Below are positions 25,281 through 35,725 of a stretch of 64,000 nucleotides of DNA, in pieces. The stretch comes from Andeanibacterium sp036384795 (lineage in GTDB: Bacteria; Pseudomonadota; Alphaproteobacteria; Sphingomonadales; Sphingomonadaceae), in the NCBI GenBank assembly GCA_036384795.1, contig DASVLP010000056.1, positions 1 to 64,000 of the forward strand. Reading direction: 5' to 3'. The notes beneath the pieces are model-generated. The model worked only from the letters and a program-made list of their open reading frames with translations. It was not told where the DNA came from and did not search any database. A program made the translations under genes and the position numbers. How positions within the stretch are numbered: the first letter of the stretch is position 1; each line of letters starts with the position of its first letter.

Positions 25281-27518
25281 GTGAACGTTCAGCCTCTCGC
25301 GTCCCCCGGCGATGAAACGGCGCTTCCCGCGCATCGGCGACACCCGCTGGTGCCGGCGGACGGCTATCTGCCCGATTACGACCTCGAGCGCGACGGCCTC
25401 GACCTGGCGACGATCTGGCGAATTCTGTGGGAGCGCAAGTATCTCGTTCTCGCCGGGGCCGGGGTGGGATTGGCGATCGCGCTGATCGTTTCGCTGCTGC
25501 AGACGCCGCTTTACCAATCGACCGCGACGCTCGAGCTCAATCCGCCGACCATTCCGATCCTGACGAACGGAAACTCGGAAAGCAGCGGCCAGAACATGGT
25601 TGCTCCCCAAGCCGACACCGATTTTCTCGCCACCCAGTACGGCTTGCTCCAGAGCAAGGCGCTGGCAGCCCATGTGGTCGAAGACCTGAACCTTGCCGCG
25701 AACCCGAATGGCGGCGCTGACGGGCGGTCCGGAGCGCAGCGGGTCAGGAGCATGGCCGACGGATTGTCGGCCCATCTCACCGTCGATCCGGTTCCGCAGA
25801 GCAGGCTGGTGCGGCTCACCTACACGTCGCCCAATCCTTCCGATTCCGCCAAGATCGTCAACGGCTTCGCCAATGCGTTCATAAACTCGACGCTCGAACG
25901 GCGGTATGCGGCGGCAGCGTCGGCACGCAAGTTTCTCGAAGGCAGGCTCGCCGCGGTTCGCAACGACCTCGACCAGTCCGAGCAAAAGGTGGTCGAGTAC
26001 GCGCAGGCGCACGGGATCATCACCACCGGCGACGGCGGCGACGACGGCAAGCAGTCCGATACCTCCAGCAGCCTCCAGGGCGCCTCGCTGGTCGCGCTCA
26101 ACAGCGCGCTCGCGACTGCGCAGCAGCAGCGAATCGAAGCCGAGCAGCGCTATCGCAAGATGGCCAACGTCGGTTCGACAGCGGAGGTCAGCGAACGCAC
26201 GGCCGCGCTGCGCCAGCAGAAGGCCACGCTGCAAGCGGATTACGACGAGAAATCGACCTACCTGAAGGACGATTATCCGGACATGGTCCGGCTGCGTTCG
26301 AAAATTCAGGCGATCGACCAGGCGATCGCGGCCGAGGCAGGCGACGTTTCGGGCAGCCGCGCCAATACGCTGCGCACCGAATATCTCGCCGCGCTGGCGG
26401 CCGAGCAGTCGCTCCAGGCCAAGGTGAACCAGCTCAAGGGCTCGGTGCTGGATCTTCGCCAGCTGTCGATCCAGTACAACATCCTCAGGCGCCAAGCCGA
26501 TACGAACCGTTCGCTCTATCAGGCGCTGCTGTCTCGCTATAATGAGATCGGCGTCGCCGGGGGCATCGACACGCCCCAGGCTTCGCTGGTCGATCCGGGC
26601 GAGGTGCCCAATGGCCCGTTTTCGCCCAACGTCCCGCTCAACGTCGGCCTCGGAGTGCTGATCGGCCTGCTGCTGGGAGCGGGGGTTGCCTGCGCGCTGT
26701 ACTTCATCACCGACCGCATTTCGACGCCTGACGACGTGCGCGAGAAGCTGCGCCTTCCGCCGATCGGAGTGATTCCGCGATTGAAGCGCAAGGAAGAGCT
26801 CGTCGAGGTGATCGCCGACCGCAAGTCGCCGATCTCGGAAGCTTACGCCTCGCTCGTCACCACTTTGCAGTTCACCACCAGCGAAGGGTTGCCGCGCGCG
26901 CTCCTCGTCACCAGCACGATCGCCGAGGAAGGCAAGTCGACCACCAGCTTCGTGATCGCCCGGATGATGGCGCAGAACGGCCTGCGCACGCTGCTGATGG
27001 ACGCGGACTTGCGCAAGCCGTCGTTCGTGGTCGAGGAAAGCATCGATACGGGCCTTTCGCAGCTGGTGATCGACGGCAGCGACCTGCAGCGGCACATCAT
27101 CAAGACAAGCGAGGAGAATCTCTGGCTGATGCCGAGCGGCCCGATGCCGCCCAACCCGGTGCAGGTGCTCAACTCCGACCGTGCGCGGCGGGTGATCCGT
27201 CAGGCGCGCGACTTGTTCGATTGCGTGATCGTCGACGCCCCGCCCTCGTACGGGTTCGCCGACGGGCCGCTGCTGTCGACGATGTGCGACGCGGTTCTGC
27301 TGGTGGTCGAAAGCGGCCGAACCCGGCGGCGGCCCGCGGTCGAGGCGATCGAGCGCCTACGCGCGTCGGGCGCGCTGATCATCGGCGCGGTCCTTTCGAA
27401 GTACAAGTTCGACGCCACCGAATACGGCTACCGCTATTACGAGGCCTATGACGCGAACCGGGTTGCGCTGAGGCCGCACGAACTGGCGGTCGGGCTGATA
27501 AAGCGAAGCGGGACCTGA
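25281..27518 (+). CDS. Polysaccharide chain-length regulator fused to BY-kinase (Wzc-like)
   Basis: The 745-residue protein has a Wzz domain with membrane helices near residues 55-75 and 455-475, a long coiled-coil periplasmic part (about 190-440), and a cytoplasmic bacterial tyrosine kinase domain with EEGKST (Lys552), Walker A' LLMDADLRKP (about 570-580) and VIVDAPPSYG. The tail EYGYRYYEAYD (Tyr715, 717, 719, 720, 723) is the autophosphorylated Tyr cluster. It controls exopolysaccharide polymerisation and export. GTG start with AAAGGGAC upstream. In gellan producers the two functions are on separate genes (gelC, gelE); here they are fused. Confidence 0.92.
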   Translation: MNVQPLASPGDETALPAHRRHPLVPADGYLPDYDLERDGLDLATIWRILWERKYLVLAGAGVGLAIALIVSLLQTPLYQSTATLELNPPTIPILTNGNSESSGQNMVAPQADTDFLATQYGLLQSKALAAHVVEDLNLAANPNGGADGRSGAQRVRSMADGLSAHLTVDPVPQSRLVRLTYTSPNPSDSAKIVNGFANAFINSTLERRYAAAASARKFLEGRLAAVRNDLDQSEQKVVEYAQAHGIITTGDGGDDGKQSDTSSSLQGASLVALNSALATAQQQRIEAEQRYRKMANVGSTAEVSERTAALRQQKATLQADYDEKSTYLKDDYPDMVRLRSKIQAIDQAIAAEAGDVSGSRANTLRTEYLAALAAEQSLQAKVNQLKGSVLDLRQLSIQYNILRRQADTNRSLYQALLSRYNEIGVAGGIDTPQASLVDPGEVPNGPFSPNVPLNVGLGVLIGLLLGAGVACALYFITDRISTPDDVREKLRLPPIGVIPRLKRKEELVEVIADRKSPISEAYASLVTTLQFTTSEGLPRALLVTSTIAEEGKSTTSFVIARMMAQNGLRTLLMDADLRKPSFVVEESIDTGLSQLVIDGSDLQRHIIKTSEENLWLMPSGPMPPNPVQVLNSDRARRVIRQARDLFDCVIVDAPPSYGFADGPLLSTMCDAVLLVVESGRTRRRPAVEAIERLRASGALIIGAVLSKYKFDATEYGYRYYEAYDANRVALRPHELAVGLIKRSGT

Positions 27519-27587
27519 AGCCTGGGGGAAGGATCGAAAGCGCAAGTCGTCGTCACCGCCGCGTGGGCCTTCGCGCTGGCGTTCCTG

Positions 27588-28721
27588 GTGGTGCTTACGA
27601 CGGCCTGGAGCCTGGGCCGGATGACGACGAACGGGCCGCTCTCGGTCGTCTCGCCCGATCCCGACGTCACCAACGACCTCGCGCTCGATCGTTTGCGCGA
27701 AAGCCGGGGCCGCGCGCTGCCCGAGCTGCTTCCCGAGGTCGACCGCGCGGCGGGGCTCGATCCGCTCGATGGGCGGCCGCTGCTGTTCCACGCCTTGCAG
27801 AGGATCCTCGCGCCGGGGCCGAATGCGAGTCCGCCCATAAGCATGCTCGAAGCCTCTCGCCGGCAGAACCCGCGCCTGGTCGAGACGCGCTTGCTGCTGC
27901 TCGACGCGTACGGGCGGACCGGCCAGGCCGGGCGAGCGATGGACGAAGCAAAGGCGCTGATGGCCCTGGTGCCCGAGCAGCACGCGTTAGTGGTGCGGCT
28001 GATCGCGGGCCTTGCCGGCCGACCAGGTGGCCCGGAGGCGCTCGAGCGCGCGCTCCCGACGAGCCCGGTCAAGGGCGACGTGATGCTTCGCCTGGCGCAG
28101 ACCGGTGCGGATCGCGCGCTGCTGCAGCGCTTCGCGGCCGCGATGCGCGGCGTGGCCCACGATCCTTCCGCGCGCGATTGGGTTGGCCAGCTGGTTTCCA
28201 CCGTCGCCCAGCGGCCGGACCCTGAGGCGGCGCGAGCATTGTGGGCGACGCTCTACGACGTCGATCCCGCGCGGGTGGGCGCGGCGCTGGCCGATCCTGG
28301 GTTCGCGCACTTGGGCAATCCGCCGTTCGGCTGGTCATTCGGCACGGGCAAGGCCGGGATTGCCGGTGTCCACGACGGGCGGCTGGAAGTCTATTACTAT
28401 GGGCGCGCAAGGGCTACGTTCGCCTCGCAGATGCTGATGCTCGCCCCCGGAAATTACCGCCTGGTCAGCAAGGCCACCTCGTCGGACGAGGAAGCCCCGC
28501 GGGGACTGGCGTGGACCCTCTCGTGCGTCGGCGTGGCCAAACCGTTGGTGACCGCGCCATTGCCGCTGTTCATCGGCACCGGCGCAAGCACAGTGCCGGT
28601 TTCGGTTCCCGCCAGCGGCTGCGCAGCGCAGACGCTGCAACTGGCCGGCTTCCCGTCCGATCTTCCGAAGAACCAGTCGGCGAGTATCGAGAGCGTGCAA
28701 ATCGAACGGGCTGCCCAATGA
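27588..28721 (+). CDS. Membrane-anchored exopolysaccharide-locus protein of unknown function
   Basis: This product of about 377 residues has an N-terminal hydrophobic segment, helical tetratricopeptide-like stretches (residues 60-200) and a C-terminal beta-rich part with GNYRLVSKATSS and WTLSCVGVAKP. No named family recognised. The start is unclear: the frame is open from the wzc stop, and a good ribosome binding sequence (GGGGGAAGGA, about 27523-27532) has no ATG, GTG or TTG after it at normal distance; GTG 27588 cuts the hydrophobic helix. A CTG at 27522 would keep the whole helix. Stop overlaps the next start (ATGA). Confidence 0.65.
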   Translation: MVLTTAWSLGRMTTNGPLSVVSPDPDVTNDLALDRLRESRGRALPELLPEVDRAAGLDPLDGRPLLFHALQRILAPGPNASPPISMLEASRRQNPRLVETRLLLLDAYGRTGQAGRAMDEAKALMALVPEQHALVVRLIAGLAGRPGGPEALERALPTSPVKGDVMLRLAQTGADRALLQRFAAAMRGVAHDPSARDWVGQLVSTVAQRPDPEAARALWATLYDVDPARVGAALADPGFAHLGNPPFGWSFGTGKAGIAGVHDGRLEVYYYGRARATFASQMLMLAPGNYRLVSKATSSDEEAPRGLAWTLSCVGVAKPLVTAPLPLFIGTGASTVPVSVPASGCAAQTLQLAGFPSDLPKNQSASIESVQIERAAQ

Positions 28722-30127
28722 CCGGCGCGGTGCGGTGGTCGGTGCCGGCCTATCTCGCGTTGTGCATCGTCCTCGGCGGAGCGAGCGCGGGCGGCTACGG
28801 CGCGAACGCGGCGCTGCAACTGCTGGCAATCGTGCTGCTCGTGCTGGCTTCGCTCGCGCGGCCGGAACCGCCGCCGGAACGGGCAGAACGCGTGCTGCTG
28901 ATCGGGCTCGGGGCAATGCTGGTGCTGATCTGCCTCCAGTTCGTGCCGCTGCCCGATACGCTCTGGCGAAGCTTGCCCGGCCGCGCCGAAGCCGTCCGCC
29001 CGTACCAGGCTGCCGGGATCGATTTAGGCCAGCGCTTCGTGTCGTTCATCCCGCACGACAGCCTCAAGTCGGCAATCTGGCTGCTCCCGGCGGTCGGGGT
29101 CCTGCTCGCAATGATGTATGCAAGGGCGCTGTTTTCCGGCCGCAACATCGCGATCGCGCTCGTCGCGGCGATGTGCCTGTCGGTGCTCGTCGGCGCGATG
29201 CAGATCGCTTCGGGAACGGATTCGAGCCTCTATTTCTATCATTTCACCAACCGCGGAACGGCGGTCGGCTTCTTCGCGAACGCCAACCACATGGCCAGTC
29301 TGCTGTTGGTCACCGTGCCGTTCCAGGCAGCCTTGCTGCGTGACGGCCTCAATGCCGAAGGCTCCCGGCGGGTGGCAATCATCGGAGCGGTCAGCGCGAG
29401 CTTCGCGGTGACCATTTGCGGAATTTTCGTGGTCGGCTCGCTGGCCGGCTATGGTCTGCTGCTGCCGGTCACGCTCGCTAGCGCGCTGATCGTCAGGAGC
29501 ACCCGGCGGATGCGGCTGGCGGCGGCGGTGTTGCTGCCGGTGATGGTAATCGCCGGCCTCGGCCTGATCCTGGCGACTTCCGACGGGCAGATGATGCTCA
29601 ATCAGGCAAGCAACCTGGACCAGGAATCGCGCCGGCTGATCTTCTCCACGACCTGGCGCGCGCTCAAGCACTTCTGGCCGGTGGGCACCGGGCTCGGCAC
29701 GTTCCAGGAAGTCTATCGCTCGTTCGAGAACCCGCTCACGATCAAGCTGGCCTACGTCAACCACGCGCACGACGAGTATCTCGAGATCCTGCTCGAGACG
29801 GGCGTCGCCGGTCTGGTGCTGCTGCTCGCCTTCCTCGCCTGGTGGATCGGGCGCGCATGGCGCGTCTGGCGCGAGGGGTCGCTGTCGCCGTTCGCGATGG
29901 CGGCGGTGATCGCCAGCGCCTCGCTGATGGTCCATTCGCTGGTCGATTACCCGCTGCGCACCGCGGCGCTGTCCTCGGTGTTCGCCGCCTGCCTTGCGCT
30001 GATGGCGGCGCCGCGCCGGCGGGCGCCCAGTCCGGAACGCGATGCGGTGTACGGAATGGAAGGCGGCCCGGGTGAGCCCGGAACCCGCGGCAAAGGCTCG
30101 CGACGCCGGCGGCGACGCAGTCGCTGA
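28718..30127 (+). CDS. O-antigen ligase/polymerase family protein (Wzy-like)
   Basis: The 469-residue protein has about 10-12 membrane helices and, near residues 285-360, the O-antigen ligase (Wzy_C) region with WRALKHFWPVGTGLGTFQEV followed by VNHAHDEYLEILLETGVAGL, including the conserved His-rich HAHDEYLE loop. It would polymerise exopolysaccharide repeat units or ligate a glycan in the periplasm. The last 40 residues are rich in Arg and Gly. Its ATG overlaps the stop of the previous gene. Confidence 0.88.
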   Translation: MTGAVRWSVPAYLALCIVLGGASAGGYGANAALQLLAIVLLVLASLARPEPPPERAERVLLIGLGAMLVLICLQFVPLPDTLWRSLPGRAEAVRPYQAAGIDLGQRFVSFIPHDSLKSAIWLLPAVGVLLAMMYARALFSGRNIAIALVAAMCLSVLVGAMQIASGTDSSLYFYHFTNRGTAVGFFANANHMASLLLVTVPFQAALLRDGLNAEGSRRVAIIGAVSASFAVTICGIFVVGSLAGYGLLLPVTLASALIVRSTRRMRLAAAVLLPVMVIAGLGLILATSDGQMMLNQASNLDQESRRLIFSTTWRALKHFWPVGTGLGTFQEVYRSFENPLTIKLAYVNHAHDEYLEILLETGVAGLVLLLAFLAWWIGRAWRVWREGSLSPFAMAAVIASASLMVHSLVDYPLRTAALSSVFAACLALMAAPRRRAPSPERDAVYGMEGGPGEPGTRGKGSRRRRRRSR

Positions 30128-30146
30128 TTGTAGCGTGGGCGCGTCG

Positions 30147-30704
30147 TCAGGCGCGCACGAGACGCTCGCGCGCGACGTTCACGCGAGTCGCGCCCGAAAG
30201 CAGCTCCAGCAGCACGGTGACCCGCTTGCGCGGTTCGGCGGTGATCAGCTGCCCGCACAGCGTATCGAGCGGGCCGCCGATGATCTTGACCTTTTCGCCG
30301 GCGTGCAGGTCCTCGTCGAACGCGAGCTCGCCGTCGTCGTCGCACAGCGTGCGAAAGCGTTCCACCAGCCCGTCGGGCACCGCGGCCGGCTCCGGCCCGA
30401 AGCTGATCAGCCGCGCCACCCCGATGGTGCCGTTGACCGAGCGCCAGCGGTCGCGCGTCATGTCGAGCCGAACGAACGCGTACGAGGGGAAGAACGGCTC
30501 GAGCATCGTCAGGTTGCGGCCGCCGACACGCCGCGAGGTGCGCCGCAGCGGGCAAAAGGTCTCGAAACTTTGATTGCGAAGGTGGTGCAGCGCGAGTCGC
30601 TCCTTGCGCGGCTGCGTCTGCACCGCAAACCACCGCGCCCGCGGCCGGCCTTGAGCGGGGGGCACGGCGCGCTCGGGCGGTCCGGCGGCAAGCAGCGGCG
30701 CCAC
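30147..30704 (-). CDS. NusG-like transcription antiterminator (NusG paralogue)
   Basis: The 185-residue protein has an N-terminal NusG domain (ARWFAVQTQPRKERLALHHL; LEPFFPSYAFVRLDMTRDRW) and a C-terminal KOW domain (LHAGEKVKIIGGPLDTLCGQ). It is distinct from housekeeping NusG by its location and sequence. NusG paralogues of the RfaH/LoaP type, encoded beside polysaccharide genes, help RNA polymerase read through long operons. It precedes nothing on its strand except the wzy end and is one base downstream of the priming sugar transferase gene, so both are cotranscribed leftwards. Confidence 0.88.
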   Translation of the reverse strand: MAPLLAAGPPERAVPPAQGRPRARWFAVQTQPRKERLALHHLRNQSFETFCPLRRTSRRVGGRNLTMLEPFFPSYAFVRLDMTRDRWRSVNGTIGVARLISFGPEPAAVPDGLVERFRTLCDDDGELAFDEDLHAGEKVKIIGGPLDTLCGQLITAEPRKRVTVLLELLSGATRVNVARERLVRA

Positions 30705-30705
30705 C

Positions 30706-31986
30706 CTACTTCGCCCCGAAACCCGTGAGCACGACGCGCACGGTCCGGAGCAGGATCAGGATGTCCATCCAGTACGAGATGTTCTTGATGTAATAGAAGT
30801 CGAACTGCAGCTTGTGGTCGACATCGGACAGCGAGCACACGTGCCCCTGGTTGACTTGCGCCCAGCCGCTGATCCCCGGGCGCACGATGTGGCGGTAGCG
30901 ATAGAACGGCAGCTCGCCCTCATACCATGCCGACAGGCTGATCGCTTCGGGCCGCGGGCCGATCCAGCTCATTTCGCCGCGGATGATGTTCCAGATCTGC
31001 GGCAGCTCGTCGATCCGGGTGCGGCGCAGGAAGTGGCCGAGCTTCGTGATCCGCGCATCTTGCGCCTGGGTCATGCTCGCGTTGAGATCGCTTCCGTCGT
31101 GCACCGTCGTCATCGTGCGGAACTTGCAGACCTTGAACCGCTTGCCGCGATAGCCCATCCGCTGCTGGCAGAAGAAGATCGGCCCGCCGCCTTCCAGCTT
31201 GATGAGGAGCGCGACCACCAGCATCACCGGCGCGACGATCGGCAGCAGCAGCGCGCACAAGGCGAGGTCTGCGAGCCGCTTCACTTTCCGGTAGGCGAGG
31301 CTGGGGATTAGCGCGCCGAAGCTGTTTTCGGACAGATGCTCCATCCGCACCTGACCGGTGCAGGCTTCCCAGATCTGCTTGTAGTGGAATACCGGCGTTC
31401 CGCGGATCGCGGCTTCGGCGAGGAACCGCTCCCATTCCGGCGAGTGGTCATGGTGCAGGTCGCCGACCACCACCGCGTGCGGGAACGGCGGCAGCTCGGG
31501 CGCCCTCAGCCGCACGCACACCAACCCGGGCAGTTCCTCGAGCATCTGCACCCGCCCGCCCGGCACGATATAGAATATCCGCTGCGGCCCGCGCATGTTG
31601 AGCGTCGCGATCGCATAGCGCGCGGCGAGCGTGCCGAAGAAGCCCAGCAGCAGGATCCTGTTGCTGTATTCGAGCCGGAATGCGGCGATCGTGGCAAACA
31701 CCAGCAGATAGAGAATGGAGAGGGTCGGCAGGATGTATTTTGCGACCCCGTTCCCCGGAAACACCCCCAGCCGCCGGATCACGTACACCAGGCCGATCGC
31801 GGCAAGGCAGACGAAAACCAGGGAATTCCGCACCGGGCCGCTTTGGAACCTTGCCGCATGGGGCAGGTTCGCGGCGATCAGCGCCGGAAGCACCACTCCG
31901 CAAAGCAGGACGAGACCGAGTTGGAAGCGGAACGAATGGAAAATTCCCTGCCGGACGCCGGGCGCCGGGATTCTGGCTTCAAGCAT
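30706..31986 (-). CDS. Exopolysaccharide priming polyprenyl glycosylphosphotransferase
   Basis: The 426-residue protein has four or five N-terminal membrane helices, a middle soluble domain and a C-terminal bacterial sugar transferase domain (from about 225) with KRLADLALCALLLPIVAPVM, FKVCKFRTM and RRTRIDELPQIWNIIRGEMS, then WIGPRPE and YRHIVRPGISGWAQV. It transfers a sugar 1-phosphate, probably glucose or galactose, to undecaprenyl phosphate, starting repeat-unit assembly. Substrate not determined by sequence. The ATG at 31986 overlooks a 486-base gap with no gene. Confidence 0.92.
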   Translation of the reverse strand: MLEARIPAPGVRQGIFHSFRFQLGLVLLCGVVLPALIAANLPHAARFQSGPVRNSLVFVCLAAIGLVYVIRRLGVFPGNGVAKYILPTLSILYLLVFATIAAFRLEYSNRILLLGFFGTLAARYAIATLNMRGPQRIFYIVPGGRVQMLEELPGLVCVRLRAPELPPFPHAVVVGDLHHDHSPEWERFLAEAAIRGTPVFHYKQIWEACTGQVRMEHLSENSFGALIPSLAYRKVKRLADLALCALLLPIVAPVMLVVALLIKLEGGGPIFFCQQRMGYRGKRFKVCKFRTMTTVHDGSDLNASMTQAQDARITKLGHFLRRTRIDELPQIWNIIRGEMSWIGPRPEAISLSAWYEGELPFYRYRHIVRPGISGWAQVNQGHVCSLSDVDHKLQFDFYYIKNISYWMDILILLRTVRVVLTGFGAK

Positions 31987-32472
31987 GTGCTTGCTGGCTC
32001 CCGCAAATCAAAGCACGCCCCAACCGCGTCTAAGCGAGACGCACCGGATTTTGTTCCCGATCGATATGACCACTTCGGGTAACGCGCGCGTGTCAGTGGG
32101 CGCAGAACGTGGGTCGCACGCCAAAATGAACGTTTTGTAAAAATTTCACCATTTAAAGTGCGGATATGGCTTCCGGTTCCAAGAACATCGTCGTGATCTG
32201 CGCGCAGACCGCAAGCGACCCTTTGGTGAGCGATCCGGGCGCGTGTCCGAACAGCCGATAGGCAAGCTGTTCTCACGGACCACGCAAAATTACGCAGTGA
32301 CTCTATTTATCTCGGGCCGATTTCGGACCCTCGATTTTTCGTCGAATGAAAGCGCGCGGCCGAGCACTCAAGGCCGCGCTCCCGCCACCGGCCCAAGCCG
32401 CGCGCGCGGGCGGCCGAAGGACGGGTCGAGACGTTGGTTGGCAAAGCTGAAACGAGGGATCGCCCCGCCCGA
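31987..32472. other. Gene-free region between exopolysaccharide and efflux loci
   Basis: No convincing gene is visible in these 486 bases. The part near 32100-32170 is AT-rich (AAAATGAACGTTTTG, TAAAAATTTCACC) and probably holds the leftward promoter of the sugar transferase gene. A hairpin at 32354-32379 probably ends the leftward efflux operon. Small frames such as 32243-32482 lack ribosome binding sites and were not called. Confidence 0.5.
32354..32379 (-). terminator. Terminator-like hairpin after the efflux operon
   Basis: GCGCGGCC and GGCCGCGC form a perfect 8-bp stem around a 10-base loop, about 94 bases past the stop of the permease gene. On the minus strand the stem is followed by GCGCTTTCATT, so the T-run is weak. 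Confidence 0.45.
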
Positions 32473-33671
32473 TTATTCGTGACGCAGGGCCTCGATCGGG
32501 TCGAGCGCGGCCGCGCGGCGGGCGGGGAAATAGCCGAAGATCACGCCGATCAGCGCCGATACCCCGAAGCTGATCACGTTGATCGTCGGGCTGAACACGA
32601 ACGGCACGTTGATCACTTTCGACAGGCCAAAGGCGAGCACGAAGCCGAACAGGATGCCCATCAGGCCGCCGAAGCAGCACAGCACCACCGCCTCGGTGAG
32701 GAACTGCAGACGGACCTCGCGCGCGAGCGCCCCGATCGCCATGCGGATGCCGATCTCGCGGGTGCGCTCGGTCACCGAGACCAGCATGATGTTCATGATC
32801 CCGACTCCGCCGACCACCAGGCTGATCGCCGCGATCCCGGCGACCATCGCGGTGAGCAGACCGACCGCGGTCGAGACCGCGTCGTTTACCTGGGCAGTGT
32901 CGATGATGTTGAAATCGTTCACTTCGCCCGGCTGGAGCCGGCGCCGCTCGCGCAACAGGTCGATCAGCGACTGCTGGATCGCCGAGCTCTTGTAGGCGGG
33001 ATCGTACGAGATCACCATGTATCCGATGGTGTCGCCGCCGGTGAAGCGCCGCTGGACGTTCTTGATCGGCATGAACACCGAATTGTCGTCGTCCTGGCCC
33101 TGGCCGCCCTGGGCGCGGGTATGGAACACCCCGATCACGGTGCAGGAAACGTCGTCCAGCCGGACCTGCTCGCCCAGCGGACTTTCGTCGGAAACGAAGA
33201 TCTCCTGGAGCACTTTGGGGCCGATGATGCAGACGTTCGCCCCGGCCGCTTCCTCTGCGGGGGTGAACCGACGGCCCTGGTCCATCTTGATCCCGCGCGC
33301 GTCCATGAACGCGTCGCTGACCCCTTCCACCCGCGACGACCAGTTCTGGCCGTTATGGAACGCCTGGACCGTCTTGTTGACCTCGCCGGCGACCGATCTC
33401 ACTCCGGCGAGCTGATCGCGCACCGCGTTCACGTCCTCTTCCTTGAACGGGCGCGGCTGGCGGTTGTTGTCGGTCTGCTGCGGAAACGCGATCAGCACGT
33501 TCGAGCCGAGGGCGCTGATCTGCTGCTTGATCGACGCGGTCACTCCGTTGCCCAGCGTGACCATTGCGATCACCGCCGAGATGCCGATGATGATCCCCAG
33601 AGTGGTCAGGAAGCTGCGCATCAGGTGGCGCCTGATCTCCCGCAGCGCGAGGACGAACGAAGTGCCGAGCA

Positions 33672-33672
<1 letters not shown>
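32473..33672 (-). CDS. MacB-type ABC transporter permease
   Basis: This 399-residue permease has an N-terminal helix (FLTTLGIIIGISAVIAMVTL), a large periplasmic MacB_PCD domain (residues 40-270) and three C-terminal helices with GGVGIMNIMLVSVTERTREI and GYFPARRAAALDPIEALRHE, the FtsX/MacB end signature. In MacAB-TolC systems the ATPase and permease are one chain; here they are separate genes. It works with the ATPase, membrane-fusion and outer-membrane proteins just upstream. The ATG overlaps the ATPase stop (ATGA). Confidence 0.94.
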
Positions 33673-34397
<725 letters not shown>

Positions 34398-34402
34398 GCC
34401 CG

Positions 34403-35725
34403 TCAGCTTCCTTTGCCCTCGGCCTTGAGCCCGGTGACGACCTTCATCCCGACCCTGAGCTGGGGCGACTTGACCACGGTGAGCTTGCCGTTGCTCTCGC
34501 CGGTGATCACCGAATAGGGCTTCAGCGTCTTGCCGTCGGGCTGCAGCACGTAGACGGTCTGCCGGCTGCCCGGGCCGATCGTCGCCTGCTGTTCCTGATC
34601 CTGCAGCCCCACCTGCACCTGCAGGCCACCGCGGGCGTTCGCATTCTTCGCCTCGTCGGGCTTGAAGCGCAGCGCGCCGTTCGGGACGAGCAGTTGCGCG
34701 CCGGTGCTCTGCGTGGCGATGCTGGCGGTCGCGGTCATGCCCGGGCGCAGCAGGCCTTGCGGATTGTCCACCGTCAGCCGCGCCTCGTATTCGACCACGC
34801 CTTGCGTGGCGGCGGTCGTGGTGCCGGTGGTGGCAGCCGCGGTGGCCGCGGTGTTGGTGGACGCGAGATCGACCCGCTCGACGGTGGCGGGGAATTGGCG
34901 CCCCGGATAGGCATCGACGGTGAAGTCCGCTTTCTGGCCTGCCTTGACCTGGCCCACGTCCGCTTCGTCGACCTGAACCCTGAGCTGCATCTTCGACAGG
35001 TCCTCGGCGATCACGAACAGCGTCGGGGTGCTGAACGAGGCGGCGACGGTCTGGCCGGGCTCGACCTGGCGCGCGAGCACCACGCCGGAGACGGGCGAGC
35101 GGATGATCGCGCGCGACTTCTGGGTCTGCGCCGACGACAGCGAGGCGCGCGACGACGTGACGTTCGCCTGCGCCGATGCGACCGAGGCCTTGTCGCGCGC
35201 GACGTTGGCCTCGGCGATCTCCATCTCCGACTTCGACGGAACCTTGCCGCCCGACAGCTTCGACACCTGGCGCAGCCGGTCGAGCTGGGCCTGATCGTTC
35301 TGCAGCGTCGCCTGCGCCTGTGCGACGCTCGCCTGCGAGGCCTTGAGGGCCGCGGCCGCCTGGGTGATCTGGTCTTCGATCACGTCGGTGTTGATCTGCG
35401 CCAGCACCTGGCCTTTCGCGACGCGGTCGTTCACGTCGACGTAGATGTCGTCGATCTTGCCCGAGACTTCGGAACCGACCTCGACCTGATTGGTCGGCCG
35501 CAAGTTGCCGGTCGCGGTCACGTCGACGTCGAGCGACTTCTCCACCACCGGCTCGGTGATGTATTCGGACTTGTTGCCGCCCTTGGTGAAATAGACCACC
35601 GCGGCGACCGCCAGGATCAGCAGCACCGCCGGCACCCAGATCACCGCCCAGCGCTTCCAGCGCGGGGTGGCATCGGTGCCGAGGAACTCGTCGATGTCTT
35701 GGCTGGTGGCTTGATCGTCGCTCAT
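34403..35725 (-). CDS. Periplasmic adaptor subunit (MacA/HlyD family)
   Basis: The 440-residue protein has one N-terminal membrane helix (about residues 27-47), a lipoyl-like domain (LRPTNQVEVGSEVSGKIDDI), a long coiled-coil hairpin (about 105-210) and beta domains at the C-terminus (RSPVSGVVLARQVEPGQTVA). It links the inner membrane MacB-type transporter to the outer membrane channel. A Thr/Ala-rich insertion (NTAATAAATTGTTTAATQ) lies in the beta-barrel region near residue 290. Its ATG overlaps the stop of the channel gene by 4 bases. Confidence 0.93.
   Translation of the reverse strand: MSDDQATSQDIDEFLGTDATPRWKRWAVIWVPAVLLILAVAAVVYFTKGGNKSEYITEPVVEKSLDVDVTATGNLRPTNQVEVGSEVSGKIDDIYVDVNDRVAKGQVLAQINTDVIEDQITQAAAALKASQASVAQAQATLQNDQAQLDRLRQVSKLSGGKVPSKSEMEIAEANVARDKASVASAQANVTSSRASLSSAQTQKSRAIIRSPVSGVVLARQVEPGQTVAASFSTPTLFVIAEDLSKMQLRVQVDEADVGQVKAGQKADFTVDAYPGRQFPATVERVDLASTNTAATAAATTGTTTAATQGVVEYEARLTVDNPQGLLRPGMTATASIATQSTGAQLLVPNGALRFKPDEAKNANARGGLQVQVGLQDQEQQATIGPGSRQTVYVLQPDGKTLKPYSVITGESNGKLTVVKSPQLRVGMKVVTGLKAEGKGS

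Noticed and set aside
26910..26940. Apparent defect in the Wzc-like Walker A (TSTIAEEGKST, Thr where Ala or Gly is typical)
   Set aside because: Ser or Thr at this place is usual in exopolysaccharide BY-kinases, and GKS/T is intact.
24327..27095. Very long open frame of over 900 codons antisense to the wza-like and wzc-like genes
   Set aside because: High GC leaves antisense frames open; the product is Arg/Gln/Gly-rich, has no family features, and lies entirely over two well-supported genes.
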